DNA from: Halobacterium wangiae
GTDB lineage: Archaea > Halobacteriota > Halobacteria > Halobacteriales > Halobacteriaceae
Assembly: GCF_021249345.1 (NCBI RefSeq)
Contig: NZ_CP089588.1
Span: forward strand, 1,798,001 to 1,862,000
Length of the DNA stretch: 64,000 nucleotides
Direction of reading: 5' to 3'
The notes below the pieces were generated by a model. The model had not been told where the DNA came from. It saw nothing but the letters and a program-made list of their open reading frames with translations, and searched no databases. The translations under genes and the position numbers were made by a program. This document shows positions 54,605-62,560 of the stretch, in pieces; the first letter of the stretch is position 1; every line of letters begins with the position of its first letter.

Positions 54605-55626
54605 GGCTCGACGACCACTTTTCCGACAACCGCTCGCTCCTCTAGGAGTCGGTGTCCCTCGGCGACGTCCTCGAGCGGGAGCGTCGCGTGGATGAGGGGC
54701 TCGACGGCACCCTCGAACACCAGACGTCCGACGGCACGGAAGTCACTCTTTGAACCCATGGGGGCCCCGACGATCCGTCTGTGGGACTGATAGACCGAGC
54801 GGACGTCTACCTCCGCGTCGCTGCCGCTGGTCGCGCCGCAGATCGTCATTCTGCCGCCGGGCGCGAGGCTGTCGACGCTCGACTGCCAGGTCTCCTTGCC
54901 CACGTGGTCGACCACCAAGTCGACACCGCGGCCGTCGGTGTGGTCCCGGACTGCTTCGGCGAAGTCCACTTCGGTGTAGTCGATGACGTGGTCGGCCCAC
55001 GGGTCCAATTGGCGCGCCTTCTCGTCGCTGGAGGTCGCCGCGAAGGTGGTTGCCCCTACGTGGTCGGCGAGCTGGAGCGCGGCGTTGCCCACGCCGCCTG
55101 AGGCTCCTAGAACGAGTGCTCGTTCCCCGGGGCCGAGGTCGCCGGCGCTGACCACCAGTCGCCACGCCGTTGTGAACGCGATGGGCCAGGCGGCCGCCCG
55201 CGTCGCCGGGAATCCCTCGGGGACGGGTAGGCAGTTCTTCGCGGGGACCACGACCGCCTCGGCGAGGCCACCCGGTCGTCCTTCGCCGATGGCGTCTGCT
55301 CGCGGACACATCGTTGCCTCCCCTCGGTCGCACCACTCGCATTCGTCGCAGCCGATCTCGGGGTAGACGACGACCCGTTGGCCGACTTCGATGGTCGCGT
55401 CTGGCCCGACGGCCTCGACTCGGCCAGCGACGTCGCCTCCGGTGATCACTGGGTAGTCGGGCGTCCAGTCGCCCTCGGGGCGCCTGGCGAATACGTCGAA
55501 GTGGTTGAGGGCGCAGGCCTCGACGGCTAATCGGACCTCGCCGCGACCCGGGACGGGGCGGTCTACGTCAGTCAGTTCGATGACCTCGTCGGGTGGCCCC
55601 GGCCGGGTGATTCGTGCAGCACGCAT
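54601..55626 (-). CDS. zinc-type alcohol dehydrogenase/quinone oxidoreductase family
   Basis: A 341-aa medium-chain dehydrogenase from the ATG at 55626. The structural-zinc cysteines are GCDECEWCDRGEATMC (about residues 92-107) and the nucleotide-binding motif is GASGGVGNAALQLA (about 165). The catalytic-zinc position is CALNHFDVFAR with Cys at about 38 and GGDVAGRVEAVG around 60. It probably oxidises or reduces an alcohol, aldehyde or enone with NAD(P); the substrate is unknown. It is convergent with the binding protein and divergent from the M28 peptidase. Confidence 0.8.
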   Translation of the reverse strand: MRAARITRPGPPDEVIELTDVDRPVPGRGEVRLAVEACALNHFDVFARRPEGDWTPDYPVITGGDVAGRVEAVGPDATIEVGQRVVVYPEIGCDECEWCDRGEATMCPRADAIGEGRPGGLAEAVVVPAKNCLPVPEGFPATRAAAWPIAFTTAWRLVVSAGDLGPGERALVLGASGGVGNAALQLADHVGATTFAATSSDEKARQLDPWADHVIDYTEVDFAEAVRDHTDGRGVDLVVDHVGKETWQSSVDSLAPGGRMTICGATSGSDAEVDVRSVYQSHRRIVGAPMGSKSDFRAVGRLVFEGAVEPLIHATLPLEDVAEGHRLLEERAVVGKVVVEP

Positions 55627-55829
55627 ACCGACCTCTGGAGGTGGGGTTCCGTAACTGTCTCGGTGAGGCAATGAGGGGGTTGTCGGGGTGGACTGCGAGT
55701 GGCGCGCTGCGATTCTGGGGTTTGGGAGTACAAAAAAGAGCTCGCCGTGAGCTTGGAATTCCAAGGCGGTCGCGGGCGAAAGTGACCTGCTACCAAAGCC
55801 TTTTGCGCGTACTCGCTGAGGGAAGAGCC

Positions 55830-57629
55830 ATGTCGATGAGTGACTATCCTCTCTACGAGTTCGATCGAAGCGACCCTAATCTCGACGGCGTTGAGCGCGG
55901 CCTCTACGACGAGATATCGGCTGAGGAACCCTGGGACCTCGTCGAGGAGTTCTCCCGTCTCGAACGTGTCTCCGGCTCCGAGGACGAGAAACGAGCGGCG
56001 GAGTACCTCGTCGAGCGACTGGACGCGCTCGGCGTCTCCCACGAGCGCTACGACCCCGAACTCTGGATCAGCATCCCGAACGACGCATCGCTGCGGACCG
56101 TCGCCCCCGAGGGCGAGTCCTTCGAGTCGGCCAAGACTGTCTCTTTCTCCGCCGACGAGACGATCACGGGCGAAGTCGTTCACGTCGAGGGCGATGGCCC
56201 CCAGGACGTCGACGAGGTGCTCCAAGGTGCACTGGACAGCGTGGACGTCGACGTCGAGGGGAAGATCGTCGCGATGGAGGGATTGCTCCCCATCGAGGCG
56301 GTGTCCCAACTCGAGGACGAGGGCGCAATCGGCTTCGTCGGCGTCCACCCCCACGAGACCGAACCCCACGAGGGCATCGCGACCCCCGTGTGGGGCGGCA
56401 TCCCGGCCCCCGGCGAGGAGGACCGTGTCCCCGACGTCCCGATAGTCAATCTCTCGAAGCGTGACGGCGAGCGATTGCTGGGACTGCTCGAGGATGGGTC
56501 CGTAGAGGTGGAACTGACCGCCGACGTGACCACCGACTGGTTCGAGTGTCCCGTCGTCGTCGCTGACGTCCCTGGTAAGGCTGACCCTGAGGACGACGAC
56601 TTCGTGCTGTTGCACGGCCACTACGACTCCTGGCACTTCGGCGTCACCGACAACGCGACCGGTGACGCGGGACTACTCGAGTGTGCACGAGTATTCAATG
56701 AGTTCAGTGAGGACCTGTCCCGGGACCTCCGGGTCGCGTGGTGGCCGGCTCACTCGACCGGCCGGTACGGCGGGAGTACGTGGTTCGCCGACGAATTCGC
56801 GAACGAGTTGGCTGAGAACTGCGTCGCACAGGTCGACATGGACTCGCCGGGCACCGAGGACGCCACCGAGTTCGAGTACATGGTAGAGTGGATGCCGGAG
56901 GCGAACGACCTCGCGAAGGGCGCCATCGCCGACGTCTGCGGTAAGGAGGCGACCGAAACCCGGCCGGCGCGGGCCGGCGACTACTCGTTCAACAACCTCG
57001 GCGTCACCGGCGTGTACATGCTCTCCTCGAACATCCCGCGAGCGGTCCAGGAAGAGCGCGGCTACCACCCCGTCGGGGGATGCGGGGGTAACTCGAACGC
57101 CTGGCACCTGACGACCGACACGCTCGACACGGCCGATCCAGACGTGCTGGTGCGAGACATCCGCGTGTACGCCATCACGGTCGCACGACTGCTGCGGGAG
57201 ACGGTCGTCCCCCTTGACCACGAACGGAACGTCCGTCGTCACCGAGAAATCATCGACGAATACGACGCGGCTGCTGGTGACCACTTCGACCTCGAGCCGG
57301 TTGATGAGGAACTCGCGGCGCTCGAGGAACGAGTGGCAGCGTTCTACAACGCCGTTGACCAGGGCGACGTCGACCCCGCGACGGCCAACGACGTCGTATT
57401 GCGTCTCTCGCGCCGACTCACCCGCCTAAACTTCTGTACGGAAGGACAGTTCGAGCACGACCCGGCGACCGACCGTCCACCGTACCCGGGGCTCGAACCG
57501 GCGGCCGACCTGCCCGAGCGCTCCGGCGACGCCTACGGCTTCCTGAAGACCGACCTCCGACGGAAGCGCAGCGCCGCAATCAACGAACTCCGCAGGGCGA
57601 GGGCCACCGTCGAGCAGGCACTGGACTGA
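55830..57629 (+). CDS. M28-type metallopeptidase with PA domain
   Basis: A 599-aa protein from the ATG at 55830 (a second ATG at 55836 is possible). A PA-domain-like insert lies at about residues 110-235 (VEGKIVAMEGLLPIEAV). The M28 zinc site begins with LLHGHYDSWHFG (about 260) and DNATGDAGLLE. Where most M28 enzymes have a Glu-Glu pair, this one reads WWPAHSTGRYGGSTWFAD. Later ligands are QVDMDSP and NAWHLTTDTLD. No signal peptide, so it is probably cytoplasmic. The adjacent dehydrogenase is divergent; the epimerase gene starts 3 nt after its stop, so they are co-transcribed. It likely releases amino acids from imported peptides or removes N-acyl groups. Confidence 0.82.
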   Translation: MSMSDYPLYEFDRSDPNLDGVERGLYDEISAEEPWDLVEEFSRLERVSGSEDEKRAAEYLVERLDALGVSHERYDPELWISIPNDASLRTVAPEGESFESAKTVSFSADETITGEVVHVEGDGPQDVDEVLQGALDSVDVDVEGKIVAMEGLLPIEAVSQLEDEGAIGFVGVHPHETEPHEGIATPVWGGIPAPGEEDRVPDVPIVNLSKRDGERLLGLLEDGSVEVELTADVTTDWFECPVVVADVPGKADPEDDDFVLLHGHYDSWHFGVTDNATGDAGLLECARVFNEFSEDLSRDLRVAWWPAHSTGRYGGSTWFADEFANELAENCVAQVDMDSPGTEDATEFEYMVEWMPEANDLAKGAIADVCGKEATETRPARAGDYSFNNLGVTGVYMLSSNIPRAVQEERGYHPVGGCGGNSNAWHLTTDTLDTADPDVLVRDIRVYAITVARLLRETVVPLDHERNVRRHREIIDEYDAAAGDHFDLEPVDEELAALEERVAAFYNAVDQGDVDPATANDVVLRLSRRLTRLNFCTEGQFEHDPATDRPPYPGLEPAADLPERSGDAYGFLKTDLRRKRSAAINELRRARATVEQALD

Positions 57630-57632
57630 CTA

Positions 57633-58718
57633 ATGGAGATCACGGACGTCGACGTCGTCGGACGACGCATCCCGTTCAGTCGGTCGTTCCCCGTCAGCTA
57701 CGAGGCCCACACTCACACCGAACACGCGTTCGTCCGAGTTCAGGGCGATAACGGAACCGAAGGGTTCGGCGAGGGAACTGCCCTCCCCTGGTTCACCGGC
57801 GAGACCACCGCCGGGATGGTAGAGACCCTGCGCGAACGCATCGCGCCAACGCTCGTCGGCGCGTCGCTCCCTGACGCGGCGGCGGCCCTCGACGAGTTCG
57901 CGAACGCGTTCACCGGGAGCCCCGGTGCGACCTCGGCCGCGGAGACGGCGTTACTGGACCTCCGAGCGAAGGAGGCCGGAGTCTCGGTCCGGGAGTTACT
58001 CGGGCCAACGTTCCGGACTGAGGCCGCCGAAGTGTATCCAATCCCAGGGCTCGCACCGGAGGAGGCGGCGACCGTCGCCGGCGAGGCAGCGAACGAGGGA
58101 TATCGACGGTTCAAGGTGAAAGCGACCGGCGACGTCAACGCCGACGTCAACCGTATCAACGCCGTCCTGGACGCCATTCCGGGCGATGCCACCGCTCGCG
58201 TAGACCCCAACACCTCCTGGGAAACGGCTGCCACAGCCGTCGACGCCGTCGGACGCCTCGACGACCCGGATCGCATCGAGTACCTCGAACAACCGGTCGC
58301 TCCGGACCGCGAGGACGGACTTCGCCGAGTCTGGGAGGAGACGGGAATCCCCACCTTCGCGGACGAGGCGGTCCACACCCCTGACGACGTCGAACGCCTG
58401 GGCCGGAAGGGGACCGTCGCAGGGGTGTGCCTGAAGCTCGCGAAGCTCGGCACCCCGTCACGCCTCTATCGAGCGGGCCGGCGCGCTGCCGACCACGGAC
58501 TCGACGTCACCGTCGTCAGCGCGTTCGGAACGTCACTCGAGGCCGCAGTAAACCTCCACTTGCTCGCGGCGCTCCCATCGCTGTCGTCCGGCTGTGAGGT
58601 CGCGCCGATGTTCCTCGAATCAGACCCCGTCGCGGAGTCGCTGCCGCCCGCACCAACAATGACCGTCCCCGATGGGCCAGGGCTCGGCGTCTCGCTCGCT
58701 GCCGAACTCTTCGAGTGA
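57633..58718 (+). CDS. enolase-superfamily epimerase (dipeptide epimerase/muconate-lactonizing-like)
   Basis: A 361-aa protein of the MLE subgroup of the enolase superfamily. Catalytic lysines lie in FKVKAT (about 161-163) and CLKLAK (about 268). Metal ligands are Asp in ARVDPN (about 190), Glu in YLEQP (about 218) and Asp in FADEAV (about 243). This K-x-K...K arrangement is that of L-Ala-D/L-Glu epimerases, N-succinyl-amino-acid racemases and related enzymes. The context of a peptide importer and a peptidase favours a dipeptide or N-acyl amino acid substrate. Translationally linked to the peptidase. Confidence 0.85.
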   Translation: MEITDVDVVGRRIPFSRSFPVSYEAHTHTEHAFVRVQGDNGTEGFGEGTALPWFTGETTAGMVETLRERIAPTLVGASLPDAAAALDEFANAFTGSPGATSAAETALLDLRAKEAGVSVRELLGPTFRTEAAEVYPIPGLAPEEAATVAGEAANEGYRRFKVKATGDVNADVNRINAVLDAIPGDATARVDPNTSWETAATAVDAVGRLDDPDRIEYLEQPVAPDREDGLRRVWEETGIPTFADEAVHTPDDVERLGRKGTVAGVCLKLAKLGTPSRLYRAGRRAADHGLDVTVVSAFGTSLEAAVNLHLLAALPSLSSGCEVAPMFLESDPVAESLPPAPTMTVPDGPGLGVSLAAELFE

Positions 58719-58750
58719 GGGTGCCGGCGCAATTTCGTGCAACCCGCGGG

Positions 58751-58760
58751 TTTTAGATAG
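58751..58760 (+). promoter_or_regulatory. TATA-like box of the racemase-amidase unit
   Basis: TTTTAGATAG lies 21-30 nt before the ATG at 58781. The gap to the epimerase is 62 nt, so the last two genes may be expressed from their own leaderless promoter as well. Confidence 0.45.
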
Positions 58761-58780
58761 CACGTGCGGTATCGACTCAC

Positions 58781-59527
58781 ATGGTTTCCATAGCCTACCT
58801 CGTTCCGGGGACGGGACTCCCCGACGAGGAGAAGCAACGCCGTGAGACGGTCGCGAACGACCTCGTTCCAGCGGACGTCTCCGTCATCGCGGCCGAGGAC
58901 GGACCGAAATCAATCGAGAGCACAATCGAAGAGGAGTGGGCGGTCACCGGTCTCGCTCGCCTCGTCGACCGCCATGAGGACGAATTCGACGGGTTCGTCA
59001 TCGGGTGTTTCGGCGACCCGGGTCTGGCCTCGCTTCGAGAACTGACTCGGACGCCAGTCGTCGGCCCGGCCGAGACGGCGTTCCATACAGCCGCCCAGGT
59101 CGCAGACACGTTCGCCTGCCTAGACATCCTCGATGCGACCGAACCCCAGACCCACAGGATGCTCCGCGAGTACGGCCTGAGCGACCGCGCCAGCGTCCGA
59201 GTCGTCGACGCGCCCGTCGGCGACATCGATCACGACTCCTCGGATCTCATCGACCGCATGATTCGCATCGGGCGGGTCGCCGTCGAAGAGGACGGTGCCG
59301 ACGCTCTCGTCCCGGGGTGCATGAGTCTCGCGTTCATGCAGGCAGGCGACGAGATCGGTGAGGAACTTGGCGTGCCGTTCGTGGACCCGGTCGCCATCTC
59401 GCTAGAGACGGCAACCACGTGGGCCAGACACGGCCTGACTCACAGTCCGACGACCTACCACCCGGCCCCGCGGGAGAAGTTGGGCGGGTTACTGGACCGG
59501 TCGCCCCCCGTCGACGCCGACGACTGA
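58781..59527 (+). CDS. Asp/Glu/hydantoin racemase family protein
   Basis: A 248-aa protein. The two catalytic cysteines of the family are visible: VIGCFGDPGL (Cys about 76) and VPGCMSLAF (Cys about 180). The middle part VGPAETAFHTAAQ binds the substrate carboxylate in relatives. Such enzymes racemise aspartate, glutamate or hydantoins without cofactor. The stop codon overlaps the amidase ATG (TGATG), so they are coupled. Confidence 0.85.
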   Translation: MVSIAYLVPGTGLPDEEKQRRETVANDLVPADVSVIAAEDGPKSIESTIEEEWAVTGLARLVDRHEDEFDGFVIGCFGDPGLASLRELTRTPVVGPAETAFHTAAQVADTFACLDILDATEPQTHRMLREYGLSDRASVRVVDAPVGDIDHDSSDLIDRMIRIGRVAVEEDGADALVPGCMSLAFMQAGDEIGEELGVPFVDPVAISLETATTWARHGLTHSPTTYHPAPREKLGGLLDRSPPVDADD

Positions 59528-60984
59528 TGAGCGACCCTGGCGCAGGCCTCGTGGACGAGTTATCGGCCCTCGCAGCACAATTCGGGTTCACCCTCGACGA
59601 CCCCAAGGGTGCCGCACGGGCGGCGCAGGACAGCGAGTCATTACTGGAGCGTCTCGACGACGTCGACGACCCGGACCCGCCCGAGCGCGACCACTGGGAC
59701 CCAGAATCGGACCCGCTCGGTGCGTGGCTCACGAGATGCGAGGTGAGGCGGTCGTCGGAGGGCCGCCTCGCGGGCTGTGACGTTGGGATCAAGGACAACA
59801 TCGCGGTCGCTGGCGTCCCGCTGACCTGTGGGTCGAGGCTGCTGGAGACGCACGTCGCACACCGGGACGCGACCGTCGTCGAGCGGTTGCTCGACGCGGG
59901 TGCGACCGTCACTGGGAAGACGAACATGGACGAGTTCGCGGTAGGCGAGGACGAACGCGCGATGCGATTCACGCTCGCGCGGAATCCGCACGACCCCGAC
60001 CGCCAGCCGGGCGGGTCCTCGTCGGGGAGCGGGGTCGCGGTCGCGACCGGCGCTGTCGACGCCGCACTCGGGAGCGATACCGCAGGATCGGTCCGGTATC
60101 CAGCGTCGTGGTCCGGCGTCGTCGGGTTGAAACCGACGCGTGGACTGGTCCCGACTAGTGGATTCGTCCACTTCGCGCCGACGCTGGACACTATCGGAGT
60201 GCTGGCCGACAATATCGAGACGGTTGCCGATGTCCTCGTGAGTATCGCCAACGACGAATGGGGAACAGCGGACGTCAGTCCGGATGACGTAATCGCTGCT
60301 GCCGACGGTGCGACGACCCCTGACCCATCGGCATTGACCGTTGGAGTCCCTGACGCCCTGTTCGGGCGCGGTGGCGAGGTCGACGACGTCGTTCGTGCGG
60401 CCCTCGAGGAACTGGCGGACGCGGGCGCGGTCGTCCAATCGGTGTCGATTCCCGACTTCGACCTCGCGATTCCAGCCTGGCACGCTATCGGGACGGTCGA
60501 GTTCGGCGCGTACATCGGCGGAGCTGCCACGGGGTGCGGCCTCGATGTCGACCCGATGCCGGCGCTCTGGGACGCGCTGGCGACGGCGCTCGATGAGCGA
60601 CCGAATGACCTCGGACCGGTCGTCCGCGAGCAACTGATGGGGGCAGCGTACCATCGGAGCGAGCACCGCGGTCGGTACTACGCGAAGGCACAGCTGGCGC
60701 GCCGACGCGTCGCCGAGGGCGTGGCGGCGACGCTGTCCGACGTGGACGTACTGGCAGGTCCAACCGTTCCGAACCTGCCTCCCAAGTGGGGCGAGGACGT
60801 GGCACCACTGACCGAGGCGGTGGTCAACACTGCCCCGTTCAATCTCACCGGACACCCCGCAGTCAGCGTCCCGTGTGGTGCGGTCGATGGTCTCCCCGTC
60901 GGACTCCAGTTCATCGCCCCGCGATTCCGGGAAGACGTCGCACTCACCGCGGCCGGCGCGTGGACCAGCGTCCGAGACACGTAA
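59527..60984 (+). CDS. amidase-signature hydrolase
   Basis: A 485-aa amidase from the ATG at 59527. The Ser-cisSer-Lys triad is seen as Lys in GIKDNIAVAG (about 89), cis-Ser in GGSSSGSGVAVA (about 163) and the nucleophile Ser in GSDTAGSVRYPAS (about 187). The family includes aliphatic amidases, N-carbamoyl-amino-acid hydrolases and GatA; no GatB/C partner is nearby, so a catabolic amidase is favoured. It would hydrolyse an amide or N-acyl/N-carbamoyl amino acid whose isomer is supplied by the racemase upstream. Confidence 0.88.
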   Translation: MSDPGAGLVDELSALAAQFGFTLDDPKGAARAAQDSESLLERLDDVDDPDPPERDHWDPESDPLGAWLTRCEVRRSSEGRLAGCDVGIKDNIAVAGVPLTCGSRLLETHVAHRDATVVERLLDAGATVTGKTNMDEFAVGEDERAMRFTLARNPHDPDRQPGGSSSGSGVAVATGAVDAALGSDTAGSVRYPASWSGVVGLKPTRGLVPTSGFVHFAPTLDTIGVLADNIETVADVLVSIANDEWGTADVSPDDVIAAADGATTPDPSALTVGVPDALFGRGGEVDDVVRAALEELADAGAVVQSVSIPDFDLAIPAWHAIGTVEFGAYIGGAATGCGLDVDPMPALWDALATALDERPNDLGPVVREQLMGAAYHRSEHRGRYYAKAQLARRRVAEGVAATLSDVDVLAGPTVPNLPPKWGEDVAPLTEAVVNTAPFNLTGHPAVSVPCGAVDGLPVGLQFIAPRFREDVALTAAGAWTSVRDT

Positions 60985-61491
60985 TAAGGCGCCCGCGACC
61001 GCCTGCTCCACTCGCCGCCCACCGCATCGTCCTCGACGTGGCGTCGCTACCGGTCTCCCAATAACAGCGAGGATACCTGCTGACGCCTGGAGCGCATGCA
61101 TTTCCCGGCAGCCTGCTCGCTACTGCAGGCAGGCAGACCGGAATGATTGGTCGCGAGCGCCGCGGAGGAAGCATACGAGGAACGTGGTGTCCAGCGAGTC
61201 CTTGAGACCGATGATGGGTGCCGTATCGCTGTCTTCAATCAGCAAGTGATCGATGACTGGTTCTCTCTGAGGGGATTCGCCAGCGGAGCGAATGGTATCT
61301 CGATTCGGGGAATCCTGTGGTCGAACTCGTGAGCCCAGAAGATATCTTCCTGTTCTGAGCGGTTGCCGAACTAGACCGTATCTGATTGTCGGGGGTTCCT
61401 AGGATTCCGGGAGTTCGCCTCTGCGTCCACGGTGGGTTTTTCTCGCCCCTACGGGGTGCGGGGCGCACTGTTGTGTGTCGCGTTGAATGAA
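60985..61491. other. intergenic region, 507 bp, possible small remnant
   Basis: Nothing firm. A plus-strand frame at 61147-61332 encodes 61 residues with an acidic, haloarchaeal look (RVLETDDGCRIAVF) but ends abruptly; it may be a gene fragment. A short inverted repeat CCTGC/GCAGG lies near 61114-61131. The right end carries the conserved T-run/hairpin leader (61434-61466). Confidence 0.35.
61434..61466 (+). promoter_or_regulatory. conserved T-run/GC-hairpin leader, second copy
   Basis: GGGTTTTTCTCGCCCC, TAC, GGGGTGCGGGGCGC, 26-58 nt before the ATG at 61492. Closely similar to 47936-47967 before the DUF6735-like gene. Confidence 0.5.
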
Positions 61492-61920
61492 ATGACTATA
61501 GGAGACGAACTCCAGAGGCTTGGAATCACTGCATCGAATCGCGTGCTGAAGCGGGCTCAATACGAGGCCTTCGAATTCTCCCTCTTCGAAGGCGATATCA
61601 TCGTTCGGAATGCGAGCCACGCGAACCCGAGCGAGCACGAATACCGCATCACCATCCAGGATGGCCGTCCGATTCGGTGTTCATGCCCAGCTGATGCGCA
61701 CTACAAGGGCGCGTGCAAGCACCGAGTAGGAGTGGCGCTCCGGCGTCCAATCCTTGAGGCTGCGAGCGAAATGCGCGTACTCACGGATGGCGGACAACCC
61801 CCAGTCTCTCAATTCGATGCACCCGAACTCGATAATGAAGAGTGTGCGTGCGCTGACCTCCACGAGGACATCCCGTGCTGGGAGTGCGTGCGCACTGGCA
61901 AGCGCAGCCTCCCCGAGTGA
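61492..61920 (+). CDS. SWIM zinc-finger protein
   Basis: A 142-aa protein from the ATG at 61492; a longer frame would translate the leader hairpin. The SWIM motif CSCPADAHYKGACKH (CxC...CxH, about residues 64-78) binds zinc and mediates DNA or protein contacts. A second cysteine cluster lies near the C-terminus (CACADLHEDIPCWEC). Small SWIM proteins are common and often multi-copy on haloarchaeal plasmids. It precedes the putative secretion/pilus genes. Confidence 0.8.
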   Translation: MTIGDELQRLGITASNRVLKRAQYEAFEFSLFEGDIIVRNASHANPSEHEYRITIQDGRPIRCSCPADAHYKGACKHRVGVALRRPILEAASEMRVLTDGGQPPVSQFDAPELDNEECACADLHEDIPCWECVRTGKRSLPE

Positions 61921-62134
61921 CACCGAAACTGGGTAGGACTGTCCTGCTTCGTGCGATTTGTCGTCGCGGGATTGAGTAGCAAGTGGTCCACAGGTGGTTC
62001 GTATCGCCTCACATCTGGTAGCTACATTTAATCTGGACTGCCGGAAGGTGGACGTGATAATCTGGCCGGTCTCGCCCTCAGTGGTCTATCTGGCAGGGGC
62101 CGAGAACCAGCAGCCAGCAAGCACTACCGATCAC

Positions 62135-62560
62135 ATGGATTCCGCCAACAACACACCAACCACTCAGGACGACTCAAACCCAGTCCCGCTCTCGAATCAA
62201 CTACTGCTCTCGAATCAACTCACGCGCTCACTCGGCTTCACCGCCCTCGGAATCATCGTATTCTCTCAGCCGGTGCTCGCCCAGGATGTCGGGGCGGCGT
62301 TCTGTCAGACGAGTCTCGCTCAAACCATCAAGAACGTCTTCACACTCATCCAGTTCGGCGGCCCACTCGTCGGCGGCGTCGTCGCACTCGGCGCAGCCGT
62401 CCTGACACCAGTCGTGAGTCGGGTTGACCTGAAGAAGGAACTCAAGGAAACGCGTAACCAAGCTCTCGTCTGGGGTGTTCTAGTTGCACCACTGGGCACG
62501 GCACTCCTGCAATTCCTCCTGAATAACGTCGTCGCGGGTGGCGCAAGTTGCACCTTCTAA
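62135..62560 (+). CDS. small membrane protein, VirB2-pilin-like
   Basis: A 141-aa protein from the ATG at 62135. Residues about 32-50 form a hydrophobic segment ending VFSQPVLAQ, which looks like a cleavable signal peptide. Two membrane helices follow (about 66-92, LIQFGGPLVGGVVALGAAVL, and 108-130), separated by a short charged loop (RVDLKKELKETRNQ). This size and layout resemble VirB2/TrbC-type pilins of type IV secretion, but sequence identity is not evident. The next gene overlaps its 3' end by 13 nt. A role in a conjugation-like apparatus is an inference. Confidence 0.5.
   Translation: MDSANNTPTTQDDSNPVPLSNQLLLSNQLTRSLGFTALGIIVFSQPVLAQDVGAAFCQTSLAQTIKNVFTLIQFGGPLVGGVVALGAAVLTPVVSRVDLKKELKETRNQALVWGVLVAPLGTALLQFLLNNVVAGGASCTF

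Noticed and set aside
55572-56636. Minus-strand frame of 354 codons opposite the M28 peptidase
   Set aside because: It overlaps the divergent promoter region and the peptidase, which has clear zinc-site motifs.
59334-61101. Long minus-strand frames (398 and 486 codons) opposite the amidase
   Set aside because: The amidase triad is clear on the plus strand; the antisense products are Arg/Ser-rich with no motif.
61147-61332. 61-codon plus-strand frame after the amidase
   Set aside because: It has an acidic core but no recognisable family, start signal or partner; mentioned only as a possible fragment.
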